Assembly: GCA_947177445.1 (NCBI GenBank)
Contig: CAMWUL010000002.1
Location: 1-64,000 of the forward strand
DNA length: 64,000 bases
Origin: an uncultured Lachnospiraceae bacterium
Lineage (GTDB): Bacteria > Bacillota > Clostridia > Lachnospirales > Lachnospiraceae
Reading direction: 5' to 3'
Shown: positions 34,835 through 43,658 of the stretch, in pieces
Numbering within the stretch: position 1 is the first letter of the stretch
Layout of the letters: every line of letters begins with the position of its first letter
Notes under the pieces: generated by a model
What the model was told of the DNA's origin: nothing
What the model saw: only the letters and a program-made list of their open reading frames with translations
Databases searched by the model: none
Program-made: the position numbers and the translations under genes

Positions 34835-37416
34835 CCATAATGAAGGAAGCAGGAAAAAGGATTATTGTTCTGGCTCTGATCCTGCAGATCGCCTTTGCCG
34901 TGTTTCCTTTATGTGCAAGGGCGGAGGAGGAGACTGAAATGCCGTTGTTGAAAGGAATGTTTGCAGCCACCGAGCTGACCACCCAGGGGACTCCCTGGAC
35001 CCAGGAGGACTGGAACAGTGCTGCGGCCCAGCTGAAGGAAGTGGGAATGGAGCTGCTGGTAATCCAGTATGCGGTGCAGTATTACAGTGAAACCTATAAG
35101 GTATACTACTATGTGCCGGGCTTCGACGATCCGGGGCAGAATATAAATGACCGTCAGAATACGCTGCTTTACGCGCTGAACGCCTGCAGGGATCAGGGGC
35201 TTAAGCTTTATCTGGGGCTGCATCTGGCGGAGGATATGTGGTTTTCCGCTATGGAAGCGGGCTTTCGGGATGTAGGAAGCGACGGCAGGAGCGCCTTTCT
35301 TGCGGAGAGCGCTGAATTTTCCAGCCGGCTGTTCGACGATCTGTGGGAACAGTTCGGACCGGAATATGACGATGTTATTGAGGGCTGGTACCTGCCCTAT
35401 GAGTTTAACAATATGCTGGGGGACAGTGGACGGAATCGTCTGGTGGAGGACTTTTACCAGCCTCTTACCGACCATATTAAAAAGGTGACTCCCGAAAAAA
35501 AGATTTTGATTTCTCCGCTGATCTATCCGCCCATGCTGTCTGATCCCACGGAGGAAATGCTGAGCCTCTGGGAGAAGCTGATGTACGACGTGTGGGCCAA
35601 GACCCGGGTGGACATCATCGCGCCTCAGGACGGCTGCGGCTGGGAATCCTCCGTGAAGGAGAATCTGCCGATGTTTTATGAAACCATGGCGCAGGCCAGA
35701 GAGGAAGCCCAAAAGGTACGCAACAGCAAGGGCTGGGGCCAGGCCATTGCCTGGAATAACCCGGAGCTGTATTCCATGACCGGCTCCAACACCATGACCA
35801 TGAAAAGGTTCGGGGCCAATATGCGGGAGCTGGACTCCTATGTGGATGCGCATGTAAGCTTCAGCCTGCATTCCCTGGTGGATCTGGCGCCGGGCAAGGG
35901 GGGCACCAACATTACCAACGGCGCCTTCTATGCGGCATATGCCTATGTAGCGGAAAAGGGAAGCCTGTGCCAGACAAGGCTTCCGGCCCCGGAGGGTCTG
36001 GAGGCCCGGACGGAAAACAGCTTTGATGTGATGCTGTCCTGGAAGCGGATGTCATTGGAAGGCCTGGAGCTTCCCGTGGCGGGATATCGGATCTGCAGGA
36101 TGGATGCGGGTGCGCCCGACGAGAGAATTCTGCTGCCGGATGTGCCCCAGCCGGCGGAAACCGAGACGGAGGTAGTTCTGCGGGACGCTCAGCTGGAGAA
36201 CGGGCACACCTACCGCTATGAGATCTATGCTTATGACGGCTGTGGAAATCTGTCTCAGGAGCCTGCCGCAGTGGAGATCAGTGTTGTGGATGACGCGGTG
36301 GCAGTCCGCCGGCTGGAGGACAAGACGCCTCTCACACAGACACAGCTGAAGCTGTATAGTCTGGAGGGAGAACCTATAGTCAGCGGTGATATAGAGAGCC
36401 TGAAGGAGGGCGGAGAGCTTCGGATTGGTCTGGGGGACGGCCCGGTACCGGCGCGGTATCTGCTGGAGGTTTCCTCCGGTGAGGAGCAGATCGGTCTGGT
36501 AAATCTGCAGGTTTCCTACAGTCCCGGGGAGGGATATTATTTTCCGGACAAAATAGAGGTACTGGCGGACGGAAAGCTGGCCGACACCCTTTATCCGCAG
36601 AGGGATTATGGATCCAGTCTTACAGGGAAGGTATGGCTTCCCGTGAGCCTGAAGGGCGTGACGGCGGGCAAGGTGGAGCTGTTGATCACGCAAAGCAGGC
36701 CCATGCTTGTGCTGAACCAGATAAAGGCCTATGGCTGTGACGAACAGGTAACGGTGCCGGAGGGCTATCGGGAGCCGGAAAATCTGGTATCGGGTCAGCC
36801 GGTCACCGTCAACGGCTACGAAGCCACCCAGAATTTTTCTCCCGACGCCCATTTTCGGGGTGCAGACCGGCTGGTTCTGGACTATGAGGAAGGGATCGTG
36901 GGGACGGAGCAGAATTTATATAAGGGCAGTTATGCCACAGAGCTGCTGACCAGAGGAAGCGCCGATCTGCCGTATCTGAGCTGGCAGGAGGACGGGGGAA
37001 GCTGCGGGGTTGCCGGAAGAAGCGCGGATGCGGATCGCTCCGTGTGGTTTCGGACCATTAATCTGAGGGGAGCAAGCTATGACCTGACTGTGGAGCTTCC
37101 CACGGCGCAAAGTATAAGCGGCATTTCCACCGAGTGGCTTTCCGACAGGGACGCCGCGGTATTTCTGCCGCTGAGAATCGAATATTACGGTATGACAAGA
37201 GGCGGCACACAGCAGCTGATCGGCACGGCGCAGCGTCCCGGCCAGGCTCAGATTGACTTTGACAGGCCGATCTCCCAGGATAACTGTCACCGCCCGGACA
37301 CCTTCCGCTACAAGGTGCGGGATGACAGCGGTACGGTGTATGTGAAAATAATTGCGAGAGTATATCCGCAGTATCCTGCAAACAGCCATTTTGTGAGAGG
37401 ATTCTGCGTGTACTAA
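34831..37416 (+). CDS. Secreted DUF4434 glycosidase-like protein with Fn3 and beta-sandwich domains
   Basis: The 861-residue protein starts at ATG 34831, overlapping the previous stop as ATGA. After a signal peptide (cleavage near residue 30), residues about 35-385 form a TIM-barrel-like DUF4434 domain with the conserved GWYLPYEFNN, whose Glu is a candidate catalytic residue. A fibronectin-III domain follows (about 390-490), then two beta-sandwich regions (about 500-860) resembling discoidin-type binding domains. A glycoside hydrolase role is inferred from fold; no activity is established for this family here. No wall anchor is visible. Confidence 0.7.
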   Translation: MTIMKEAGKRIIVLALILQIAFAVFPLCARAEEETEMPLLKGMFAATELTTQGTPWTQEDWNSAAAQLKEVGMELLVIQYAVQYYSETYKVYYYVPGFDDPGQNINDRQNTLLYALNACRDQGLKLYLGLHLAEDMWFSAMEAGFRDVGSDGRSAFLAESAEFSSRLFDDLWEQFGPEYDDVIEGWYLPYEFNNMLGDSGRNRLVEDFYQPLTDHIKKVTPEKKILISPLIYPPMLSDPTEEMLSLWEKLMYDVWAKTRVDIIAPQDGCGWESSVKENLPMFYETMAQAREEAQKVRNSKGWGQAIAWNNPELYSMTGSNTMTMKRFGANMRELDSYVDAHVSFSLHSLVDLAPGKGGTNITNGAFYAAYAYVAEKGSLCQTRLPAPEGLEARTENSFDVMLSWKRMSLEGLELPVAGYRICRMDAGAPDERILLPDVPQPAETETEVVLRDAQLENGHTYRYEIYAYDGCGNLSQEPAAVEISVVDDAVAVRRLEDKTPLTQTQLKLYSLEGEPIVSGDIESLKEGGELRIGLGDGPVPARYLLEVSSGEEQIGLVNLQVSYSPGEGYYFPDKIEVLADGKLADTLYPQRDYGSSLTGKVWLPVSLKGVTAGKVELLITQSRPMLVLNQIKAYGCDEQVTVPEGYREPENLVSGQPVTVNGYEATQNFSPDAHFRGADRLVLDYEEGIVGTEQNLYKGSYATELLTRGSADLPYLSWQEDGGSCGVAGRSADADRSVWFRTINLRGASYDLTVELPTAQSISGISTEWLSDRDAAVFLPLRIEYYGMTRGGTQQLIGTAQRPGQAQIDFDRPISQDNCHRPDTFRYKVRDDSGTVYVKIIARVYPQYPANSHFVRGFCVY

Positions 37417-37443
37417 ATACATTTTTACAGGAGGTTATTTATT

Positions 37444-38964
37444 ATGAAAAGAAAATGGATCAAAAATCTGGCAGCAATAACACTTACGATGAGTATGGCG
37501 CTCTGCGCCTGCGGCGCGCCGGAGGGAGGGGACAGCTCCGGAACAGGCACACCGTCCGCCGGTGACAGCCCGGAGAATACGGAAAGCGGTACGCCGGATA
37601 CGGACACCCAGGAGTCTGCCGGAAATGCCGTAAGCGATATCAGCGGCACCGTGGTCTTTGCGGTCCGGGACAGCGTGATGGAGCAGACCAGGCTTTATCT
37701 GAGAGATTTCAAACAGCTCTATCCCAACATTCAGGTGGAGATCCAGGAGTTTTCCGGCTCCGATGATCTGTATACCTATCTCACCAACCAGGCTACAGCT
37801 CAGAATATGCCGGACGTGGTGTACGGCTGGGACAACCTTTCCACCTTTGCCCTGCAGAACTGGATTTATCCGTTGGATGAGTTTCTGGAGAAGGATGATG
37901 AGATCCAGTATGTGCCCCAGAGCTTTCTGGACGGCTTTACCTATGAGGGAAAGGTCTATGCCCTGCCCGCCTGGCTGCAGTTTTCCTGTCTGGCCGTGAA
38001 CAAGGATCTGTGCGACGAGCTGAATCTGGACGTGCCTTCCTATGACTGGTCTATCGACGAGTTTATCCAGCTGGCAAAGGATGCCACCACCAACACCACC
38101 TCCGGCATCAACCATGTAGGTTCCCTGGAGCAGTATCTGATGCAGGAATTTCAGGGTATCAAGGGACAGTGGGGCTACGACAGCGAGACCAGAACCTTTG
38201 ACCTGACCAGCGGCGCCTTTGAAAAATCCGTGGCGATTCTGGACGAGCTGGGCAAGGTGCCTCAGCTGGTGGCGGATGCCATGCGGGATCAAAGTGTGCT
38301 GGACGCCGGCGGCGTGGATGATTATTCAAAGAAATTCGGCGCTAATGTGGACGGCGTTTCCGACGGTAAAATCCTGATCATCAATGCCAGCACCTGGGAT
38401 GACGAGTGGCTGAATCCCTCCCTGCAGGGAGTAAACTGGGACTATTATCCGATTCCCGCCCAGGTAAAGGGTGAGAACCGTCCCATCGTTCATGCGGATT
38501 ACGCCATGATGCTTTCCACAGCCAGGGATCCCGAGGCAGCCTTCCAGCTGTTAAAATATATTACCTATGGCAAGGACGGCATTTTAGAGCGCATGGAGCT
38601 GCAGAACAGCAATGCCAACAACCTGTATGAGAATAACCGCTTTACCATTCCCGTGAGCACTCATCCTGAGGTGGCCGAGGCCTTCAAGGCTTCTGAAAAT
38701 GTGCCCGAGGGCATCAAATATATGTATGACCATCTGGACATTGCCGTCAAGGGCGATTATTCCAAGGTACTGCCCGATTATTGGGCGGTGATAAACGACA
38801 GCATTTACCAGGCAAAGGTCCGTATCGGCGAGGGCGAGGATGCCGCTTCCGTAGCCAGGGAGACTCAGGAAAAGCTGAATGAGTCCTTCGGCGCCAGCTG
38901 GCAGATCTTCAGTGAGAAAATGCAGCAGGTTCAAAAGGATTTTGAGGCCATGAGGAATCAGTAA
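37444..38964 (+). CDS. ABC sugar-importer solute-binding lipoprotein
   Basis: The 506-residue protein has a lipoprotein signal (MSMALCACG) and a long Ser/Gly/Thr-rich linker to about residue 65. A family-1 extracellular solute-binding domain follows, with alternating segments such as PDVVYGWDNLSTFAL, YEGKVYALPAW and FQLLKYITYGKDG. It should capture an oligosaccharide outside the membrane for one of the permease pairs downstream. AGGAGG precedes ATG 37444. It lies 27 bp after the DUF4434 gene and 21 bp before a second, larger binding protein. Confidence 0.87.
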   Translation: MKRKWIKNLAAITLTMSMALCACGAPEGGDSSGTGTPSAGDSPENTESGTPDTDTQESAGNAVSDISGTVVFAVRDSVMEQTRLYLRDFKQLYPNIQVEIQEFSGSDDLYTYLTNQATAQNMPDVVYGWDNLSTFALQNWIYPLDEFLEKDDEIQYVPQSFLDGFTYEGKVYALPAWLQFSCLAVNKDLCDELNLDVPSYDWSIDEFIQLAKDATTNTTSGINHVGSLEQYLMQEFQGIKGQWGYDSETRTFDLTSGAFEKSVAILDELGKVPQLVADAMRDQSVLDAGGVDDYSKKFGANVDGVSDGKILIINASTWDDEWLNPSLQGVNWDYYPIPAQVKGENRPIVHADYAMMLSTARDPEAAFQLLKYITYGKDGILERMELQNSNANNLYENNRFTIPVSTHPEVAEAFKASENVPEGIKYMYDHLDIAVKGDYSKVLPDYWAVINDSIYQAKVRIGEGEDAASVARETQEKLNESFGASWQIFSEKMQQVQKDFEAMRNQ

Positions 38965-38985
38965 CAGGATCAGGAGATTTATAAA

Positions 38986-41838
38986 ATGGCAGGAAAATTT
39001 TGGAGGAACAGACATGCCTGGACGGCAGGAATTTTGCTGTCAGGTCTTTTGTGGGGGCTGTGCGGCTGCGGCACGGAAAATGCGGCGCATGCTCCGGGAG
39101 AACAGGAGAGCGCACTGTATCACGGAAGCTGGGCGGTTCCCGCCGAAGAGGCTGTGGCGGAGGATTTGTCCGCACCTCAGGGCAGCTGGCAGATTTCTCT
39201 GGGGGAAAGGGAAAGTATTTCCCTTTCCGTACCGGAGGACGGTGAGTATATACTGCTTTTGACCTATCAGGTTAAAGGAGATATTGTGCTTCGTACCAGC
39301 CTGACGGCCCAGGTGGGGGAGCAGAGCTGCACCACCCAGCTTTTTTCGGTGTGGAGGGATGTGACAAAGCAGTACGGCACGGACCGCTACGGCAATCAGA
39401 TTCTGCCCACACAGATGACGGAGAAGGTGCCTGTAGATGACTATGTGAGGGATCAGACGGGGGTGGACTGCCAGCCCTTTCGTTTTCTGCTCACAAAAGG
39501 AGAACAGACACTGACGCTGGAAAGCCATAATGCAGATCTGGAGCTTTCCCGCATCCGGCTGGTGCGGGCGGATTCTGTGCCGGATTATGCGGAGTACAGA
39601 AGCGCCCTGGGCGAACGGGAGGCAGGGAAGGACAAGATTGTGATTCAGGGGGAAAACTACAGCGTCAAGTCCGACTCCTCCATACGGGCGGCCAGCGCCC
39701 GGAATCCGTCGCTGGATCCTTACGATTATCGTTATCTGCTGATGTGTGAACTGGACGGCGATTCCTGCGGTGAAGCCGGACAAAAGGTGGAATATGCCTT
39801 TGCGGTGGAAACTGCCGGGCTTTATCAGCTCACCTTCCATTACAGACAGGGTGAAGTGGAGGACATTCCGGTATACCGCAATATCCGGGTGGACGGCAGA
39901 TCCCTGTTCCGGGAGCTGAACAGTGTGGCGTTTCCCTATACGGGACGGGACTATGGGAATCTGACAGTCGCCGCGGAGGGGGAGCCTGTGGAGATCTATC
40001 TGGAGGAAGGGATCCATACCCTGCTTTTGGAGACGGACGCCACACCCTTACAGGAGGCGGCAGCAGGACTCAGCGCCGTGAGGGAGGAGCTTTCCGCCGT
40101 GGGTCTGGAGGTAAAAAAGCTGGCGGGCACAAAGGCGGATTCCAGGCGCACCTGGGATGTGGAGAGCTATCTGCCGGGAGTGCTGGAGCGGCTGGAGAGC
40201 TGTAAAGAACAGCTTCAGATCATCTATGATCAGCTGGGAACCCTGCAGAAGGAAAAGCCTGCGGCGGCTATCGGGATCATTCAGGCCATAAATAACCTGG
40301 AACAGGTTTTGGAGGAGCCGAACAAGATGCCCGGCAAGCTGTCTCTTTTAAGCGAGGGGTCCGGATCTGCGGCTCAGCTGATTTCGGATCAGATCGATAC
40401 ATTGAAATTTCAGGGCCTCTGGATAGATTGTATGTATTTGCAGAGCGCTCCGGTGGAGAAGGCGGCCAACGCAGGGTTTCTTGCCCGGGCGGCCTCCAGC
40501 GTAAAACGGTTTTTTTATGCTCTGACATTGGAGGAATATACGGATAACCTGGACGAGGTGCTGCAGGTGTGGGTGAATCGTCCCGTGGAGTACACGGAGG
40601 TGCTGCAGGCCCTGGCGGACACGGATTTTACACCCAAAACAGGGATACGGGTACAGTTTTCCACCATAGGCAACGAGCAGAGAATCATTCTTTCCAACGC
40701 CACCGATCTGGCTCCCGATGTGGTTCTGGGTCTGGGTCCCAACGTGCCCTTTTACCTGGGAATCCGGGGCGCCGTGGCGGATTTGTCCAAGTTTCCGGGA
40801 TTTGCGGAAACCATGGAGGAGTATAATCCTCAGTCTCTGACACCGTATATCTACGGCGATCAGGTTTTCGGAGCCACGGAGACCCAGGAATTTTATGTGC
40901 TGATGTACCGGAAGGATATATTGGAGTCGCTGAATATTGAGGTGCCTAAAACCTGGAAGGACGTGGAGGATCTGATGCCCGTACTCCAGAGAAATTCCAT
41001 GAACTTTTATCTGCAGCTGTCCGGCTGGAGCGGCACGAAGCCCCTTTACAGCACGGCGCCCTTTCTGATGCAGGCAGGGGGAAATCTGTATGGAGAGGAT
41101 GCCCTTACCACCGGCGTGAACAGTCAGGCTTCTCTGAAGGGCTTTGAGATCTTAACGGAAATGTATCAGCTTTACAGTGTGCAGCCCACAGTGTCCAGCT
41201 TTTATAACAGCTTCCGCTTCGGTCAGATTCCCATGGGAATCTGCAATTTTTCCGATTACATGATGGTCAGCAGGGCGGCGCCGGAGATTGCAGGGAAATG
41301 GGCCATTGCTCCGGCCCCGGGGATCGAAGATGAACAGGGCGTCATCCACAACGGTACCGCGGGAGCATCCGCAGCCTGTGCCATCATGGCGGCCTCCCAC
41401 AAGCAGGAGGAGGGCTGGAAATTCCTGCAGTGGTGGCTTTCCTCGCAGGTGCAGATCGACTTCGGCAATATTCTGCAGACTACTTACGGAACCCTTCATT
41501 CCTGGAACAGCGCCAACACCGTCGCTTTTGCCCAGCTGAATTTTCCGGATGCGGACAGAAGGGTGATTCTGGAACAGTGGAGCAGCATGCAGGAAATTAA
41601 CAGGCATCCTGCCATGTACGCGGTGGAGAGAGAACTAAGCAACGCCTGGCAGAGGGTGGTGGAGAATAACGTGCCGGTCCGGGTGGCGCTGGACGATGCG
41701 GCGACGAATATCAACAGGGAGTTTGAGCGGAAGCTTGAGGAATTCGGCTATCTGGATGAAAACGGAAATGTGCAAAAGCCCTTCGTCTATGTGACGGCGG
41801 AAGAGATCTTAAAGGAGGCGGCCCATGGAAACCATTAA
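38986..41838 (+). CDS. Solute-binding lipoprotein fused to N-terminal beta-sandwich modules and a helical spacer
   Basis: The 950-residue protein has a lipobox (GLCGC) and two beta-sandwich modules (about residues 50-205 and 215-350). The second opens with VIQGENYSVKS, like the scaffold modules. A helical, coiled-coil-like spacer follows (about 350-500), then a full solute-binding domain (about 530-945) with PDVVLGLGPNVPFYL and VFGATETQEFYVLMYRKDI. The fusion is unusual: standard binding proteins are about 450 residues. The modules may hold the polymer while the last domain takes the oligosaccharide. It overlaps the first permease by 14 bp. Confidence 0.85.
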   Translation: MAGKFWRNRHAWTAGILLSGLLWGLCGCGTENAAHAPGEQESALYHGSWAVPAEEAVAEDLSAPQGSWQISLGERESISLSVPEDGEYILLLTYQVKGDIVLRTSLTAQVGEQSCTTQLFSVWRDVTKQYGTDRYGNQILPTQMTEKVPVDDYVRDQTGVDCQPFRFLLTKGEQTLTLESHNADLELSRIRLVRADSVPDYAEYRSALGEREAGKDKIVIQGENYSVKSDSSIRAASARNPSLDPYDYRYLLMCELDGDSCGEAGQKVEYAFAVETAGLYQLTFHYRQGEVEDIPVYRNIRVDGRSLFRELNSVAFPYTGRDYGNLTVAAEGEPVEIYLEEGIHTLLLETDATPLQEAAAGLSAVREELSAVGLEVKKLAGTKADSRRTWDVESYLPGVLERLESCKEQLQIIYDQLGTLQKEKPAAAIGIIQAINNLEQVLEEPNKMPGKLSLLSEGSGSAAQLISDQIDTLKFQGLWIDCMYLQSAPVEKAANAGFLARAASSVKRFFYALTLEEYTDNLDEVLQVWVNRPVEYTEVLQALADTDFTPKTGIRVQFSTIGNEQRIILSNATDLAPDVVLGLGPNVPFYLGIRGAVADLSKFPGFAETMEEYNPQSLTPYIYGDQVFGATETQEFYVLMYRKDILESLNIEVPKTWKDVEDLMPVLQRNSMNFYLQLSGWSGTKPLYSTAPFLMQAGGNLYGEDALTTGVNSQASLKGFEILTEMYQLYSVQPTVSSFYNSFRFGQIPMGICNFSDYMMVSRAAPEIAGKWAIAPAPGIEDEQGVIHNGTAGASAACAIMAASHKQEEGWKFLQWWLSSQVQIDFGNILQTTYGTLHSWNSANTVAFAQLNFPDADRRVILEQWSSMQEINRHPAMYAVERELSNAWQRVVENNVPVRVALDDAATNINREFERKLEEFGYLDENGNVQKPFVYVTAEEILKEAAHGNH

Positions 41839-42724
41839 AAAATATGCCAATAAATATTCCCATTGGGTTCTGCTGAGTCCCTTTCTGGTGTGCTTTGTGT
41901 TGTTTATGATCCTTCCCCTGATCTGCGGCATATTTTTGTCCTTCACCCAGTATGACACCATTCAGGCGCCTCAGTTTGTGGGGTTAAAAAACTACCTGAC
42001 CATTTTTACCAGGGACCGGGAGTTCATGCAGCATGTGCTGCCAAACACCATTGTCTATGCGCTGATTGTGGGGCCGGGAGGCTATATTCTTTCCTTTTTC
42101 CTGGCCTGGCTGCTTTCCCAGCTTACAAAGTGGCCCAGGACTATATTGACCATCATTATTTATTCCCCTTCCGTCATGGGAACCGTTTGCCAGAAGGTGG
42201 TGTGGGGCGTGATTTTTTCGGGTGACCGGGTGGGATATCTCAACAGTCTGCTTTTGTCCCTGAAAATCATTGACGAACCCATTCTGTGGCTGACCTCGGC
42301 AAGCTATCTGCTGCCTATAATGATCCTGGTGGGTCTGTGGTCCAGCATGGGGGTAGGCTTTCTGGCGCTGGTATCGGGCATCATGAATGTAGACGCAGAG
42401 CTTTACGAGGCGGCGGCCATCGACGGAGTCCGGAAAAGATGGCAGGAAATTTTGTATATTACGATCCCGGCCATCAAGCCCCAGATGCTGTTCAGCGCCG
42501 TTATGGCTCTGGTGAATACCTTTAATTCCCCGGGCATGGGCGTGACGCTTTCCGGTACGAATCCCACTCCCGGCTATGCGGGCCAGCTGATTGCCAATCA
42601 CATGGACGATTACGGCTTTCAGCGGTATGAGATGGGGTATGCCGCGGCATTGTCCATGATACTGCTGCTGATCGTATGGGTATTTTCCCGGGCGGCTCAC
42701 GGGCTGTTCGGCGAAAAGGACTGA
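41825..42724 (+). CDS. ABC sugar-importer permease (MalF type), pair A
   Basis: The 299-residue protein has six membrane helices. The cytoplasmic coupling motif EAAAIDGVRKRWQEILYITIPAIKP fits the EAA loop of binding-protein-dependent permeases. It pairs with the gene at 42775. No ATPase gene is in the locus, so a shared MsmX-type ATPase elsewhere is expected. It starts inside the preceding binding-protein gene. Confidence 0.92.
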   Translation: METIKKYANKYSHWVLLSPFLVCFVLFMILPLICGIFLSFTQYDTIQAPQFVGLKNYLTIFTRDREFMQHVLPNTIVYALIVGPGGYILSFFLAWLLSQLTKWPRTILTIIIYSPSVMGTVCQKVVWGVIFSGDRVGYLNSLLLSLKIIDEPILWLTSASYLLPIMILVGLWSSMGVGFLALVSGIMNVDAELYEAAAIDGVRKRWQEILYITIPAIKPQMLFSAVMALVNTFNSPGMGVTLSGTNPTPGYAGQLIANHMDDYGFQRYEMGYAAALSMILLLIVWVFSRAAHGLFGEKD

Positions 42725-42774
42725 CGGGAACAGGCTTGCGGGAAGAAGATGCACATGAGAAAGAGAGGTTTTTT

Positions 42775-43650
42775 ATGGCAAAGCCTTCGGTAGTAAAAAC
42801 GGCGCCGCGAAGGTTTAACAGAGATCAGATCATCATTTACATTGTTCTGCTTCCTGTTATTGTGGTAATGCTTCTGCCGGTGATTTATATTATATTTCAT
42901 GCGTTCAAGCCCATCGACGAGCTGTTTGCATATCCGCCCAAATTTATCACGCTGCATCCCACCTGGGATAATTTCCGTATGCTGTTCGGTGTGGCGGACG
43001 CTTCCAGCTGGCCGGTGTCTCTGCGGCTGTTTAACAGCGTGATATCCACCATAGCGGTGGTTGCGGCCTCAGTGCTTATGAGCGCGGCGGCGGGGTATGT
43101 TCTTGCCAAAAAGGAATTTCGGGGAAAGCGGGCCCTTCAGCAGATCAACCAGGCGGCGCTGATGTTTGTGCCCCTGGCGGTGGCGGTTCCCAGGTTTTTG
43201 ATCGTAAAGCAGCTGGGACTGATGAACAATTTCCTGTCCCATATTCTGCCCCAGCTGGCAATGCCGGTGGGCCTGTTTCTGATTCAGCAGTTCGTCAGCC
43301 AGGTGCCTGATTCCCTGCTGGATGCGGCCAGGCTGGACGGCTGTTCCGACTATGGGATTTTGTTTAAAATCGTTATGCCGGTGATCAAACCGGCCCTGTG
43401 TACCGTGGCGATTCTGGCGTTCCAGCAGGCCTGGACGGCCACGGAGGCTTCTCAGATGTTTATCGATGGGGAAAAGCTGAAAACCTTTGCTTATTTTGTA
43501 GAGTCGGTGACGTCGCCCACCGGGGCCTCTCTTGCCGGGCAGGCCATGGCGGCGGCAGCGGCGCTGATCACATTTGTGCCCACCATCGTTTTGTTTATCA
43601 TCATGCAGTCTCAGGTTGTAAACACGGTTGCCCATTCCGGCATCAAATAG
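42775..43650 (+). CDS. ABC sugar-importer permease (MalG type), pair A
   Basis: The 291-residue protein has six membrane helices and the EAA loop DAARLDGCSDYGILFKIVMPVIKP. ATG 42775 is chosen because GAGAGG lies just upstream and the longer frame would add a non-membrane leader overlapping the previous gene. It forms the heterodimeric channel with the 41825 product. It ends 8 bp before the NHL/YIP1 gene. Confidence 0.9.
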   Translation: MAKPSVVKTAPRRFNRDQIIIYIVLLPVIVVMLLPVIYIIFHAFKPIDELFAYPPKFITLHPTWDNFRMLFGVADASSWPVSLRLFNSVISTIAVVAASVLMSAAAGYVLAKKEFRGKRALQQINQAALMFVPLAVAVPRFLIVKQLGLMNNFLSHILPQLAMPVGLFLIQQFVSQVPDSLLDAARLDGCSDYGILFKIVMPVIKPALCTVAILAFQQAWTATEASQMFIDGEKLKTFAYFVESVTSPTGASLAGQAMAAAAALITFVPTIVLFIIMQSQVVNTVAHSGIK

Positions 43651-43658
43651 GAGGAGCT

